The position numbers and the translations under genes are program-made. From assembly GCA_003013855.2 (NCBI GenBank), contig ML058439.1:62001-126000 (forward strand): DNA of 64,000 nt, written 5' to 3'. Numbering within the stretch: position 1 is the first letter of the stretch; the number at the start of each line of letters is the position of its first letter. Below are positions 22,251-34,049 of this stretch, one piece after another. Source of the DNA: Liriodendron chinense. Its lineage: Eukaryota; Streptophyta; Magnoliopsida; Magnoliales; Magnoliaceae. The notes under the pieces are model-generated. The model did no database searches and was not told where the DNA came from. It was given only the letters and a program-made list of their open reading frames with translations.

Positions 22251-25200
22251 CAAGTTTTTAAAAGACCTATGCACAACAAAACGCAAATATAATGTGCAGC
22301 AAAAGGCCTTCTTAACTGAGCAAGTTAGTGCCATCCTCACTCAAAAGACTCCCCCAAAATTCAAAGATCCCGGTAGTCCCACCGTCTCATGTATCATTGG
22401 AGACTACCGGATTGAACGTGCCTTGTTAGACTTAGGGGCGAGTGTGAACTTGATCCCATACTCGGTATATGAGCAATTGGGCCTTGGTGAATTAAAACCC
22501 ACCAAAACCACATTGCAACTTGCTGATAGATCTATCCGTGTACCGAGGGGGATAGTTGAGGATGTTCTAGTCCAAGTTGACAAATTCTACTACTCGGTAG
22601 ATTTTATAGTCATGGACACACAACCGGTTTTGGATGCTAGCACCCAAATACCGGTGATATTAGGCCGCCCATTCCTTGCCACATCAAATGCGATCATCAA
22701 TTGCCAGAATGGGGTGATGCAATTATCTTTTGGAAACATGACACTAGAGGTAAATGTATTTCATTTGGGCAAAAGACATAGGGATGTCGATGATGATGAG
22801 TTCTTCGATGTGAACATGCTCGAAACTTTTGAAGAAGAAGAACTCCTCCAACTTGAACCACTAGAAAGCTTGGAGACATGCTTAGCACATTTCATGGATT
22901 CCGAAGATCCCATCATTAGTGAAAGTATGCAGGCATTAAATATAGAAAGACCGGTAGTTGATGCTAGCCGGTGGAGGCCCCATTTTAAAAAATTGCCACC
23001 AACCACATCAAGGCCTCTACCATCTAACATCGAACCAGCAAAGCTTGACCTCAAACCGCTGCCATCAGAGCTTAAATACATATATTTGGGTCAAGAGGAA
23101 ACGTTCCCAGTTGTCATTGCCTCCCACCTAGAGAAAGACCAAGAGCTCAAGTTGATTGAGCTACTCAAAGAACATCGGGAAGCCATAGGTTGGACAATAG
23201 CGGATCTCAAAGGGATAGATCCTTCGGTTTGCACTCACCGTATACACCTTGAGGAAAATGCAAAAACATCTAGACAACCTCAAAGAAGGCTAAATCCAAA
23301 CATGATGGAGGTTGTCAAAGCCGAGGTGTTAAAGCTATTGGATGTGGGTATCATCTACCCCATCTCAGATAGCCAATGGGTGAGCCCCACCCAAGTTGTC
23401 CCCAAGAAATCCGGTATTACCATCATCGAAAACACCAACAACGAGCTTATACCGACTAGGGTGACTACCGGTTGGCGTATGTGCATTGATTATAGGAAGC
23501 TCAACACGGTTACTAGGAAAGACCACTTCCCTCTCCCATTTATGGATCAAATCTTGGAGAGGTTGGCAGGCCATCCCTATTATTGCTTCCTAGATGGCTA
23601 TTCCGGATACAACCAAATTGAGATAGCTCCGGAAGACCAAGAGAAAACCACATTTACATGCCCGTTTGGTACCTTCGCTTACCGAAGGATGCCATTCGGG
23701 TTATGTAATGCACCCGCCACATTCCAACGATGCATGTTGAGTATTTTCTCAGACATGGTGGGTGAGTTTCTTGAGGTGTTCATGGATGATTTCTCTGTTT
23801 TTGGTAGTACATTTGATGAGTGTCTCGAGCACTTGAAGTTGGTCTTGAGGAGGTGTGAGGAAAAACAACTTGTATTAAACTAGGAAAAATGCCATTTCAT
23901 GGTACAAAGAGGAATAGTCCTTGGACACATCATCTCGTCCAATGGAATAGAGGTAGACCGGGCGAAAATTGACATAATTTCCAATCTACCACCACCCAAA
24001 AGCATACGTGATGTGCCGTCCTTCCTTGGACACGCCGGCTTCTATCGGAGGTTTATAAAGGACTTTAGTCACATCTCAAGGCCTTTATGCAACCTTCTAC
24101 AAAAGGAGAACCAATTTGAGTGGAGTGCCGAATGTCAATTAGCTTTTTCAAAGCTAAAAGACATGTTGACAACCGCTCCTATCATGCAACCACCAGATTG
24201 GTCCATGCCTTTTGAGTTGATGTGCGATGCGAGCGATTTTGCTATTGGGGCGGTGTTAGGCCAAAAGAAAGATAAAAAGCCCCATGTCATCTACTACGCA
24301 AGTAGGACCTTGAATCCTGCCCAAGTTAATTATTCAACTACGGAGAAAGAGCTCCTAGCTGTCATCTTTGCCTTAGACAAATTCAGGCCATACTTAATAG
24401 GATCCAAAGTTATTGTTTATACGGATCATGCGGCGCTGAAATACCTTCTTTCTAAGAAGGATACTAAGCCCCGTTTGCTAAGATGAATCCTACTCCTTCA
24501 AGAATTCGACCTGGAGATCAAAGATAAGAAGGGGGTAGAAAATGTGGTGGCGGATCATCTATCTCGCCTAGTCCTACCAAATTCCATTGATGAGTCACCT
24601 ATTGAGGACTCATTCCCTGACGAGTAACTCTTTGTTGCTATGCATCCACCATGGTACGCTGATATAGCCAATTATCTTTCTACAGGTGCGATGCCGACTA
24701 ATTGGACTGCGCAAGACAAACGTAAATTTCTAAGGGAAGTGCGCAGATTTTTCTGGGATGAACCTCTATTGTTTAAATATTGCCCAGACCAAATTATAAG
24801 GAGATGTGTCCCCGATGATGAATATAATTCAGTCATCTCCTTTTGTCATGATCAAGCATGTGGGGGTCATTTTTCAGCCAAGAAAACAACTGCAAAAATT
24901 CTGCAGTGTGGTTTTTATTGGCCCACGTTATTTAAGGACACCCACGAATTTTGCAAAGCTTGCGAGCGCTGCCAGAAGTTAGGAGGATTATCCCGTTGAA
25001 ATATGATGCCCCTCACCCTAATTCAACATCTTGAAGTCTTTGACTGTTGGGGCATCGATTTCATGGGACCATTCCCCTCATCTTTTGGACATGTCTATAT
25101 TCTGCTTGCCGTAGACTATGTGTCTAAATGGATAGAGGCTATCCCATGTAGAACCAACGATCATCGTACGGTTCTCAAGTTTCTCAAAGAAAATATACTT

Positions 25201-25946
25201 TCTAGATTTGGGACACCTCGAGCCATTATTAGTGATGGTGGTTCTCACTTTTGCAATAGACCTTTTGAAACTTTGATGAAGAAATATGGTATTGGCACAA
25301 AGTGAGTACCCCATACCACCCACAAACAAGTGGACAAGCTGAAATCTCCAATAGGGAAATCAAGCAGATTTTAGAAAAGACGGTGAGACCGGATCGCAAG
25401 GATTGGTCCCTACGATTAGATGATGCACTTTGGGCTCACCGTACTGCCTACAAGACACCCATTGGAATGTCCCCTTATAGACTTGTCTATGGGAAAGCTT
25501 GCCACTTGCCTGTGGAGATAGAACACAAAGCCTATTGGGCAATTCGGGCCCTAAATTTTGACATAGACAAAGCTAGCTCGCTTCGCAAACTTCAATTAAA
25601 TGAGCTTGATGAGATCCGGAACGATGCATATGAGAATTCGAGAATTTACAAGAGCAAGATGAAGGCCTTTCATGACAAGCACATTTTAAGGAAATCTTTC
25701 CATGAAGGACAGAAAGTGCTCTTGTATAATGCCCGACTTCATCTTTTTCCGGAAAAATTACGATCTCGATGGACCGGCCCATATATTGTTAAAGAAGTTT
25801 TTCCTCATGGGGCTGTTGAGATTGAGAATGCAGCGAATGGTGACTGTTTCAAAGTTAATGGACAACGCCTTAAACCATTTGTTGAGAAATTTGATTCAGA
25901 GGACATGTCCATCTCCCTGAATGATCCTGTCTATCAGGATGATTGA
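22216..25946 (+). pseudogene. pol: Athila A pol: protease, RT, RNase H, integrase
   Basis: The order of domains is protease (DLGASVN, Asp at 22429-22431), reverse transcriptase (FMDD at 23779-23790), RNase H (CDASDFAIG, about 24223-24250), integrase zinc region and core (DFMGP, SDGGSHF) and a C-terminal SRWTGPY segment ending at 25946. In-frame stops are TAG 23881-23883, TGA 24484-24486, TAA 24625-24627 and TGA 24997-24999. A 1-bp loss before 25305 shifts the last 214 codons. Compared with B, the four stops can each be explained by one C-to-T or G-to-A transition. The integrase catalytic residues themselves look conserved, but the protein cannot be made intact. Confidence 0.92.
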
Positions 25947-27059
25947 TCTCCTAGTCTGATGGAGGTATAGCATAGGTAGGTTTAGTTTTGTTTTACTGTT
26001 TTAGTAGGATTTAGTTGTTGGAATTGCAGACCTCCATGATCGCTCTCTCAGGTACTATTGATTCTCACTCTCTCATATTTTACCATTGTTCTCATGTTCA
26101 TGCTAACTAACTATCTTTTTACATTGAGGACAATGCAAGATTTGGTTGGGGGGTGAGATGAGATCCCTCATCTAGCATATTGCAACATTTCGAGCTTCAT
26201 ATGCACAAAATTTTTTCGAATTTTCTAACATCTCAAAACTCTTTTAGAAAATTTTGTTTCTATACATTTAAGAGGCTATGAGTAGAAGAGGAGGAGAAAC
26301 GAAGTGTGTGATGTTGTAGTCTTGAATTTCTTCCAACATAATGGCTTTATATGTTAATTCTCCTATTGTTGTGATTGATAGAACATTTGAACACCTTTAC
26401 ACCAAGTTCACATTACACGATTTTCATGAGTGACAGGTTTATGTGATTTGTGGATTAGCTAGACTTTGGTTTATAGGTGTTGAGCAGCCAAGCCGGGGTA
26501 TTTTGTCCATCCTTGTCCATGGGAAAATAATGAAAGATATGGATTTCTACAAATCCTATCTAAGTTAAAAGAAAAAGGAAAGAAAGGATGAAATCGGGAA
26601 GGAAAGAAAAATGGTGGAAAATTCCGAAAAGGGCTATCTATTACCAACCAGGGGATGGTCGAACCGTAACCAAAGCCGGAAATGGGACGTAGTGTGAAAG
26701 CCGTCGGAAGGACGGTAAGGCAAATTCCTGTCATAGGCTTGCTGTTGCTCTGTGCACCTTGGAATCCCTGGTCTACTTAATCTATGAAGAAGATGGTTCC
26801 AGGAACTCATGAGATGAACTTTCACTATGCACACTAGGTTGAATTTGTTCGAATTTTTCTATTTATCAATCAGTCAGCGGGGAATTCATGTAAACACTTC
26901 TTATGTTTTGAGAGTCCAAGGTTCAACTTCTAACACCTAATTTTTCCAAATTTTACACTTATACATCTTGGAATGGATAGAAACATGATTTCTGGAAGAG
27001 AGTTGGATTTGGAGGTTTGAAACTGTTTCACGCATGTTTTGCTCGGGACTAGCAAAAAG
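25947..27059 (+). other. 3' untranslated region of Athila A
   Basis: No envelope-like frame. A second copy of the polypurine-type sequence, GGTTGGGGGGTG, lies at about 26144-26155, some 920 bp before the LTR. A block at about 26660-26740 is nearly identical to B (62180-62245), including a small hairpin CCGTC-GGAAG-GACGG, although flanking non-coding sequence has diverged more. Confidence 0.6.
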
Positions 27060-27073
27060 CTGGTTGGGGGGTG
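27060..27073 (+). other. Polypurine tract of Athila A
   Basis: GGTTGGGGGGTG ends directly at the 3' LTR start (27074). The same sequence precedes the 3' LTR of B. Confidence 0.75.
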
Positions 27074-28525
27074 TGTTGAACCTCCAATTTATACATTGCA
27101 GTGCCCATTACACTACTTAGTTTGCATGATTTTCATGGGTTAAAGGCCCAACTAACACGTGTTTTTGTGATTTTAGGGATGAGAGCGGACTTCGTCCAAT
27201 TGGAGCGTAACAAGGGATATTTGAAGACATTGGAGGAAGTCCTAAGATGGATCAAGGAAAGAAGAAGAAAGAGAGAGAAAAGAAGATGAAGAAATACAAG
27301 GCTGACCGGTCGTCCGACCGGTCAGCCACATCAAAGGAATCAAGTAGAAGAGAGGCCGACCGGTCATGACCGGTCGGCCATGAACACTGAATGAAGGCTG
27401 GCCACATTGCATTGGGGCCGACCGGTCATGACCGGTCGGCCATGTGCACTGGATGAATGCTGGAAGTTGGACAACAATGTCCGACCGGTCATGACCGGTC
27501 GGCTGTGTACACTGGCCAAAGCAGAAACAATGCCCGACCGGTCATGGCCGGTCGGGTAGGCACGCTGGACTCCCTGGATGGTTTGAAAAACTAGTCCGAC
27601 CGGTCACGACCGGTCGGCCCTGCGTAAGAAGTCTCCTTTCTAAATTGGGACTCCGAATTTCACTGCGCAATGCGAAGGCTTTCGCAGAATCCGACGCAAG
27701 GAAGGATTGTTGCTATAAAAGGCCACCTAGGGGCTCTCCCTAAGGTATCAGAGAAGAGAAGGAACGTGAGTTTGGAGGCTGAAGGCGACTGTGGAGCGTC
27801 TGCAACATCTATCTTCGGGTTTTTCTAGTTTTATGCTTTATTTTTGAGTTTTTAGTTGTAGCATGACTATGCTCGGCTAAAACCTCTCAGCTAAGGCTGA
27901 AAGGTGAAGCTTGTAGCCAGTTCTATGTTAATTTCAGTTTGATTCAAGTATTTTTTTTCAATTCAAAGTTTGATTTTCCTTATGTTTCAGTCCAATAGGT
28001 GGTAGTTTGAGATGTCTTATCTGAGTTTATGTGCTCCGGACATGAATTCCTTTTAATTCTCTGAGATTATCACAGGTTGCTTGTTTAGATTCGAATTATA
28101 GTAATCCTTGAGCAGGCCATAGTCCATAGGCATGGCTGTTACTCCGCAGGCTATGAATTTGAATTCTACATTGATTGAATGGACTTGAATTTGGAAGTTC
28201 AACTTGAATTGGATGAATGTGTGTGAATGCTTTACTTTCCAACTAGATGAGAGATAGGACTTCAAATCTAGTTATGTTCTCTACTTGGATTGACTGAATT
28301 GACATAGGATTGCTACAAGTGGATCCTTGAAAGCCTTAGTACATTATATCTCTGATTTTTCATTAAGTTACTGTTTTAATTAAACATCCCATTGAATTTG
28401 AATTTACTCTATTAAACTGAGTTGCTGGAGTAATTAGGAAGCTGTTACTCTTTCCCTGTGGATCGACCTCGGTCTTACCGAGATTTATTACTACATCGCA
28501 GCCTTACACTTGAGGCGAGCGATCA
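27074..28525 (+). repeat. 3' LTR of Athila A
   Basis: A 1452-bp LTR. It has six palindromes: one with arms GCTGACCGGTCG/CGACCGGTCAGC at 27301-27326 (deleted in the 5' LTR), then 22-bp copies at 27356, 27418, 27481, 27534 (one mismatch) and 27596 (one mismatch). Confidence 0.93.
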
Positions 28526-29299
28526 CTATGGTCTTAGAGTTTGTGGTCGTAGAGACCTGTATTTGTTTTGTTATGGACTAAAGCATCTTTGTATTAGTCA
28601 GATGTCTAAGTCCCATGTTTTGGCTGGAGATCTAGGCAAAGACTATCGGGGTTTTTTTACTGAGAGGGTACGATTCTGGGCCTGCAGCTGTCATGTGTGG
28701 ACAGGCGACCTCGGGAAGACCGATCCGCAGTTGTGTGTACCTGAGCAGCCCAACCGACGGATGCCGTTTGGATGGGTAGGGCATCAACTGTTGTGTTGTG
28801 GCAGTTCATAACAATTGCTTTGTAGTGAATTGAAACTCTTTGACATGGTTTATCGTGATAACCACAGTCCCGTTTGTCTAGCTTTCGACCCAAATCGGAT
28901 CACATCTTTACAGTAGATATAAATGATGACATATTTGCATAGATCTGGACGCTGGCGACTTCTTTCCGAGAAGTCATTTCATTCAACGCGTCGAATCGGG
29001 TCGAACCTTGAAGATGCGCGATTCTACTCTTTTAGAGATCCTGGAACATCCATTTGACCATTCTATTGTGTCCGGAACGCTCGAAAAACCCAAGATAGGC
29101 TCAAACGGACCTTGAAAACACCTAAAATTGAGTCCGAAGCACCCGTAAACATTTTGGTAATTGGCTGATTTTGGGTGCGTGGGACTTAATTTATGGGTGC
29201 GTGGGCTCCAACGCACCTTTAAATTAAGTGGCTGATTTTGATGAATTTATGGATGCGTGGGGCATTTTCCGGGTGCGTTAGAGTCCAATGCACCCTGAA

Positions 29300-29760
29300 A
29301 ATACAAGTCCGAATTATGTTGAATTTTCGGGTGTGTCGAGCTATTTTTCGTGTGCATGGGAGTCCAATGCACCCTGAAAATACAAGTCCGAATTATGTTG
29401 AATTTTCGGGTGCGTCGAGCTATTTTTCGGGTGCGTGGGAGTCCAATGCACCCTAAAAATACAAGTCTAAATTATGTTGAATTTTCGGATGCGTCGAGCT
29501 ATTTTTGGGTGCGTGGGAGTCCAATGCACCCTAAAAATACAAGTCCGAATTATGTTGAATTTTCGGATGCGTCGAGCTATTTTTGGGTGCGTGGGAGTCC
29601 ATTGAACCCTAAAAATACAATTCCGAATTATGTTGAATTTTCGGATGCGTCGAGCTATTTTTGGGTGTGTGGGAGTCCAATGCACCCTAAAAATACAAGT
29701 CCAAATTATGTTGAATTTTCGGGTGCGTCGAGCTATTTTTGTGTGCGTGGGAGTATTTTT
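29300..29760 (-). repeat. 78-bp tandem array, six units, in D's 5' LTR
   Basis: Units are marked by 'gagctattttt' near 29337, 29417, 29497, 29573, 29651 and 29729. It is the same unit as the four-copy array in D's other LTR. The difference of two units accounts for the LTR length difference. Confidence 0.85.
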
Positions 29761-30699
29761 GGATGCGTGCCCACACTTATGATTTTTTAGTAATCCAGAC
29801 CTGCGGTGGTATTGGTCGAAGTGATCTTCCGGCGTAAGATACCGACGATCGGAAAGGGATTCTGGTGGCCGAGAAAGTTTTCCGGCGGTCGGAAAGGGAT
29901 TCCGACGACAAATCCTAAATACTCAGAGGATAATAGCTCTTCCTCTCTCCTAATCTGTACAAATGAACAGTGGAAGGGGATATTTATACCCGAAAATACC
30001 GGACAGCGACCAATGAGAGGCTGCCACGTATGACGCATCCCCAAAACGCCTTCGACGCACCCCAAAATGAAATTCTGAAATGTGCTTATTTTATGGGTGC
30101 GTCGAGCCATTTTTTGGGTGCGTTGGAGTTCAATGCATCCAAAAAATGCTATGTTGGTTCTTGGTGATTTTAGGGGTGCGTTGGGCTATTTTTTGGATGC
30201 GTCAAACCATTTTTGGATGCGTTAAGGTCCAATGCACCCTGAAATTGCAATTTCGGATTTTCTGAATTTACGGACGCGTCGAAGGCATTTTTCGGATGCG
30301 TCAAGCTATTTTTTGGATGCGTCAGAGGTGAAATACGTCATAAACCACTTGTTGAATTTTCATGAATTTAAGGGTGCGTCAAGCTGAATAATTGGGTGCG
30401 CTTAACGTACTCGTGTTTTGCAAAATTGAATTTTACGAAATGAAGGGTTTGCGGGGCCTGCTTTCTGGCCAATCGTCATGCACTGCTTATTATAATACAT
30501 AAAGAAGGTGTCTACTTGATTTTAGACGGTTTTGATCACGGTGATTCGTGGGGCCCACCGGAGAAAATGGCTAAGTACTGGATCTTTTGGAAATCTTACT
30601 ATTTGGGTGCGTTGGATAGTATTTTGTGGGATTTTCTCGAAGTACACGCCCAGTTGATTTGTTCGGGAGGGTACCAACTTTTGGGACCCCAACAGCATC

Positions 30700-32324
30700 C
30701 ATATACGAATTTCTCATAGTTGATCCGTGCTGGAGAGCAAGTCGAAGCAGGAATCTGTGCCGGGACGATCTCCCCATGGCCTCATCAAGCCACTCCAGTC
30801 AAAAGGAACAGAGTGGAGGAAAGACCCATCGGATATGGGAAAGGAAACCGCAGCGGTTCTCCTCCCCGCCCGACAGAGGTAAACAACATCAGCACCACTG
30901 CTCAGGGTAATCAACATGCTCCCCCACAGGGACGTCAACAGTATCAGCAGAATCAGCTTTAGCACCAACCTCAAAGGTATCAGCAGCAACCGAATCCTCA
31001 ACCACAGCCACAACCACGTCGACAACAGCAACAGTTCAGAGGGAATGGTCAATACTCATACCATAATAGGCAGAATTACAGGGAGCTCAGGAAATTCACT
31101 CCACTCACTCAACCACTTAGTCAAGTCATGACTATGCTGGTACAAAAGCAGTTGCTCACTCTAATGGCACCCAGGCCTCCTCCTCATCCTCTGCCTCCGA
31201 ACTACCGAGAAAATGAGTATTGTGCCTTCCATCAAGGACGTGGCCACACCACTGATCGATGCTGTACTTTGAAGAATGCCATAGAAGATCTGATCGACGA
31301 CCGAAAGATTGTCATCTCGGTCCCTGGAACTCTTGCAGCAGCTTTCACCAACATCCTTCAGAATCCTCTGCCTCAGCATTTGACGGACCCCAGTTCGTCT
31401 CGTGGCCCTGCAGTCAACAGTATAGAAGAAGGAGAGCATCTCGATCGCTTCTTCTCCCCTATCCAGTCCATTCATGCTTACACCTATGGGCCAACAAATC
31501 CTCCTCCGATCCTGCAAAGGGCAAGTCCCTTTTCTCCTTCAGTATCCAAGCCAGTAGTACTCGAAGGAGCACTTCCGTATGATGTACCAGTTGTTCAAGG
31601 GGCACCTTATAACCGTTCACGGTGGGAACCAGTCATCCTGGAAGGAGCACAGTCATTCATCGAGCCCGCATACGAACCTGTCATCTTGCAAGGGGCAACG
31701 CCAGTACAGGAACAATACAATCCATAATGGAGGAACCATACTCATCAGCAGCAAGAGCCCATTTTCTTGGAAGGAGCTCCTCCAGTTGAGCCAGTCATAT
31801 TACAAGGGGCAAATTCCGGAGGCGTGTCAATCACACTACAGCAGCTGGGGCGAACAGAGAAACCCCATGCCATATCAAGAGGACCAGTATTCATTCCATG
31901 GGAGCCTCCTGCTCCGGGAACGGTCAAGCCAGGACCGCAACGTTATGTGATTTATGAAGACAAGACTCGATATTTTCCCTTCAGCACAGGCAACAATGTA
32001 GTCCTTAAGGCAAAAGCTCCTTACGAGGAAGATCTGGTACCCACACCAACACCGTCGCAAGAATCGGTGGTCCTAGAAGGCAAAAGTGAGAAAAATTATA
32101 AGGAGGTCCCATGGCACTATCCAGAATGTGCGGAAGTAGGGAATATGAATCCCAATGGGCGTTGCATTAGAAGAGATAATCAAAATAGAGGAGATCCCAA
32201 AGGCGCTCTCTCAGGCCTCGGCAACAAAAATGAAGCCGCATACTATGTGGCGACTCAGCTCAAGTCAATCCCTGCTGAAATCTCAGTATGAGAGCTACTT
32301 TGCACATCTCGCATATAGAGAGAG
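30700..32324 (+). pseudogene. gag: E gag, 3' part, with linker to protease
   Basis: This continues the E gag frame after D. A stop (TAG 30717-30719) precedes IRAGEQVEAGI; a Gln-rich tract follows with a TAG at 30960-30962. The zinc knuckle YCAFHQGRGHTTDRC (C-X2-H-X4-H-X4-C) is at about 31221-31267. The linker repeats the motif VILxGA five or more times (about 31550-31810). Further stops in the same frame are near 31725, 32289 and 32301. Apart from these the frame is unbroken for 1.6 kb, so decay has been mostly by point mutation. Confidence 0.85.
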
Positions 32325-33933
32325 ATGTTTGCCAAAACCCTGAGCGATGCTCAAGTCTCCTCCGATACGGCACCAGAGATGATAGCATTGATGATTGGAC
32401 AACTCCTAGCTCCACGCGCCATCACCTTCACCGATAATGAGTTGCCACCAGAAGGACGCGATCATGGGCGATCCCTCAACATAGCCTTACGATACAAGGA
32501 CCTCTGTGTCCCACTGGTCCTTATCGATAATGGCTCAAGCTTAAATGTCTGCTCACTCAAGACTGCGGAACGTTTGGGAATCAGTCCCTCTTCATTTCGA
32601 CCCAGCACTATATGCGTCAGAGCGTTCAACAACACCCGCCGATCAGTGGAAGGGGAAGTCGACATAGAGGTACAGATAGGTCCAGAAATCTCCACTATCA
32701 CATTCCAAATTCTGGATATATCAGCTTCTTTCAACATGTTGCTCGGACAACCTTGGCTGCACAAGGTGGGGGCTGTGCCATCAACCTACATCAACGAGTG
32801 AAATACATTTGTGGAAATCAAGTGATCTCTATCCATGCAGAAAAGGAGCTCATCATTCCTTCCAATGCTGCCGCCACTGAACCAGACATCCCGGTCATCG
32901 ATATCCAGCACTCTGAAGAAGACGTCCCGTTTCATAGTTTCGAATTCGAGACTGTGAATGCCATCGCCTACCCGGAATCGATAAGGGTGGATCGCGTCTT
33001 TTCACCAGCAGAACGTCTGAGCCTCAAATACTGAATGAAGAATCACTTCAAGTCCAGAAAGATACCGCTGGTATATAACCAACGCAAATGGGGGCTCGGG
33101 TACAGGGTAATTTTCATGGACAAAAGAAGGAAGAAATTTCGTTGCTCACCCATCCAATTCGTCAAACCAGGAGAACCTTGCAAAGATCTAGGAGGGAATC
33201 AACCGACTGTACTACACAAAGGCCTCCTGATGAGCCTAGCTTGGGCCATGTGGCCCCCCATTCGATGGGATCAGATTCTCGAACCGTCTAAGCCTCCAGA
33301 AGAAGAAGGAGAGGATGAAGATGAAGAAGAAAGTCAAATACAACAGCTTCAGGACCAGGTTACTCTGACACCTGCTCCCAACCAGGGGCATAACCTGCCC
33401 ACTTCAACTCCTCCCAACCAGGGGCACAACCTGCCCACTTCAACTCCTCCCAACCAGAGGCACAACCTGCCCACTTCAATTCCAACCAACCAGGGGCACA
33501 ACTTGCTCATCTCAGCATCAATCAACAAGGGGCAAAGCAGCCCATCCATTGGACCAAGAAAGGGAAATGGCCAGCCCTGGATTGGTCTGATGTTCAGATT
33601 CCAAACTCATGTCTAGCTGTAGAACCAGACGAACTGCAATGCGAGGTAAGTGATCCGGGAGGGATTGAGTACGACTCAGATCTCGAACCCAACCAGCAAG
33701 AAATCATGGTCATTGGGCCAGACTGTGATTCTTCGCTCGAATCATCAACCCCCACCTCTCCAGGGGAAGGAGTATGGGGTCTTGAATGGTCATCCGTTCC
33801 CCTAACTTTTGAATCAGCCAGAGAGTCATCTGAGGGCTCTGGCTTAAAAAAAACGCCTGTTTGAGCAGCGAGCGGAACTTTGGGACAAGCTGGGATCAAT
33901 CATGGTCTGTAATGCCCGCTTGTTCAAAGTCCC
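32325..33933 (+). pseudogene. E protease and C-terminal linker
   Basis: Aspartic protease of the retropepsin type, which would cleave the Gag-Pol polyprotein. The catalytic loop reads VLIDNGSSLNV (Asp-Asn-Gly rather than the common Asp-Ser/Thr-Gly; about 32518-32550), with an ILDI and LLGQPWL segment near 32708-32760. A frameshift lies near 32770-32800; the reading continues in another frame to 33034 (TGA) and 33616. A 36-bp repeat encoding NQGHNLPTSTPP occurs about four times at 33373-33530. Coding-like sequence in a third frame continues to about 33933 (EQRAELWDKLG and NARLFKVP, then TGA). Confidence 0.78.
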
Positions 33934-34049
33934 GTGAATTTCAAAAAACCAAAAAAATAAAAAACTTTTAAAAACCAAAAACATCTAGCGTTTCAATTTC
34001 AGAAAATTCTCAAAAACCAAAAAACATTTCTTTTCCTGCATTCAATAGT
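33934..34049 (+). other. A-rich spacer between protease and RT frames
   Basis: About 115 bp of A-rich sequence with stops in all sense frames. It ends in a pyrimidine-rich stretch and CAATAG (AG at 34047-34048). An AG/GTAAGT 5' splice consensus lies upstream at 33646-33651. Ogre elements are known to have a spliced intron between protease and RT, so a counterpart here is plausible, but joining these two sites does not keep frame in this copy. Confidence 0.4.

Larger units (their letters stand above)
18827..28525 (+). mobile_element. Athila-clade element A, recent but mutated
   Basis: The LTRs are 18827-20262 and 27074-28525, starting TGTTGAACC and ending GCGATCA. A perfect target duplication CTATG lies at 18822-18826 and 28526-28530. 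The primer site is of the tRNA-Asp type. Gag, protease, RT, RNase H and integrase are in Ty3/gypsy order and match Athila-type motifs (DLGASVN, FMDD). There is no envelope-like frame between pol and the 3' LTR. By hand I count about four substitutions and three small indels between the LTRs, so the insertion is young. The coding region nevertheless has four nonsense codons and three frameshifts. Confidence 0.95.
8722..30694 (-). mobile_element. Non-autonomous Tat-like element D, minus strand
   Basis: The LTRs are 8722-10996 and 18561-30694, the latter interrupted by Athila A. The orientation is minus because a primer-site sequence abuts 18560 and a polypurine tract abuts 10997 on that strand. 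The target duplication GCATC is at 8717-8721 and 30695-30699. Without A the element is about 12.3 kb, with an internal region of 7564 bp. It has a gag-like frame next to the primer site, but I find no protease, RT or integrase motif on either strand. It shares the primer-site type and the GAGGGGCATC tract with E, so an E-like element could have supplied its enzymes. Confidence 0.9.
18561..30694 (-). repeat. 5' LTR of element D, split by Athila A
   Basis: The two parts are 18561-18826 and 28531-30694, with the CTATG duplication on both sides of A. Joined in order, they would be about 2430 bp, roughly 155 bp longer than the other LTR. That matches two extra 78-bp units (six at about 29300-29760). 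Apart from this, the two LTRs align closely with scattered substitutions, more than separate the two LTRs of A. Confidence 0.9.

Noticed and set aside
25947..27059. Envelope-like gene between pol and 3' LTR of Athila A, as some Athila elements have
   Set aside because: No frame longer than about 90 codons and no membrane-protein features in A or in the matching region of B.
27101..27289. 62-codon frame present identically at 18854-19042
   Set aside because: LTR sequence of Athila A upstream of its TATA box, identical because the two LTRs are near-identical; ends in a low-complexity Arg/Lys run.
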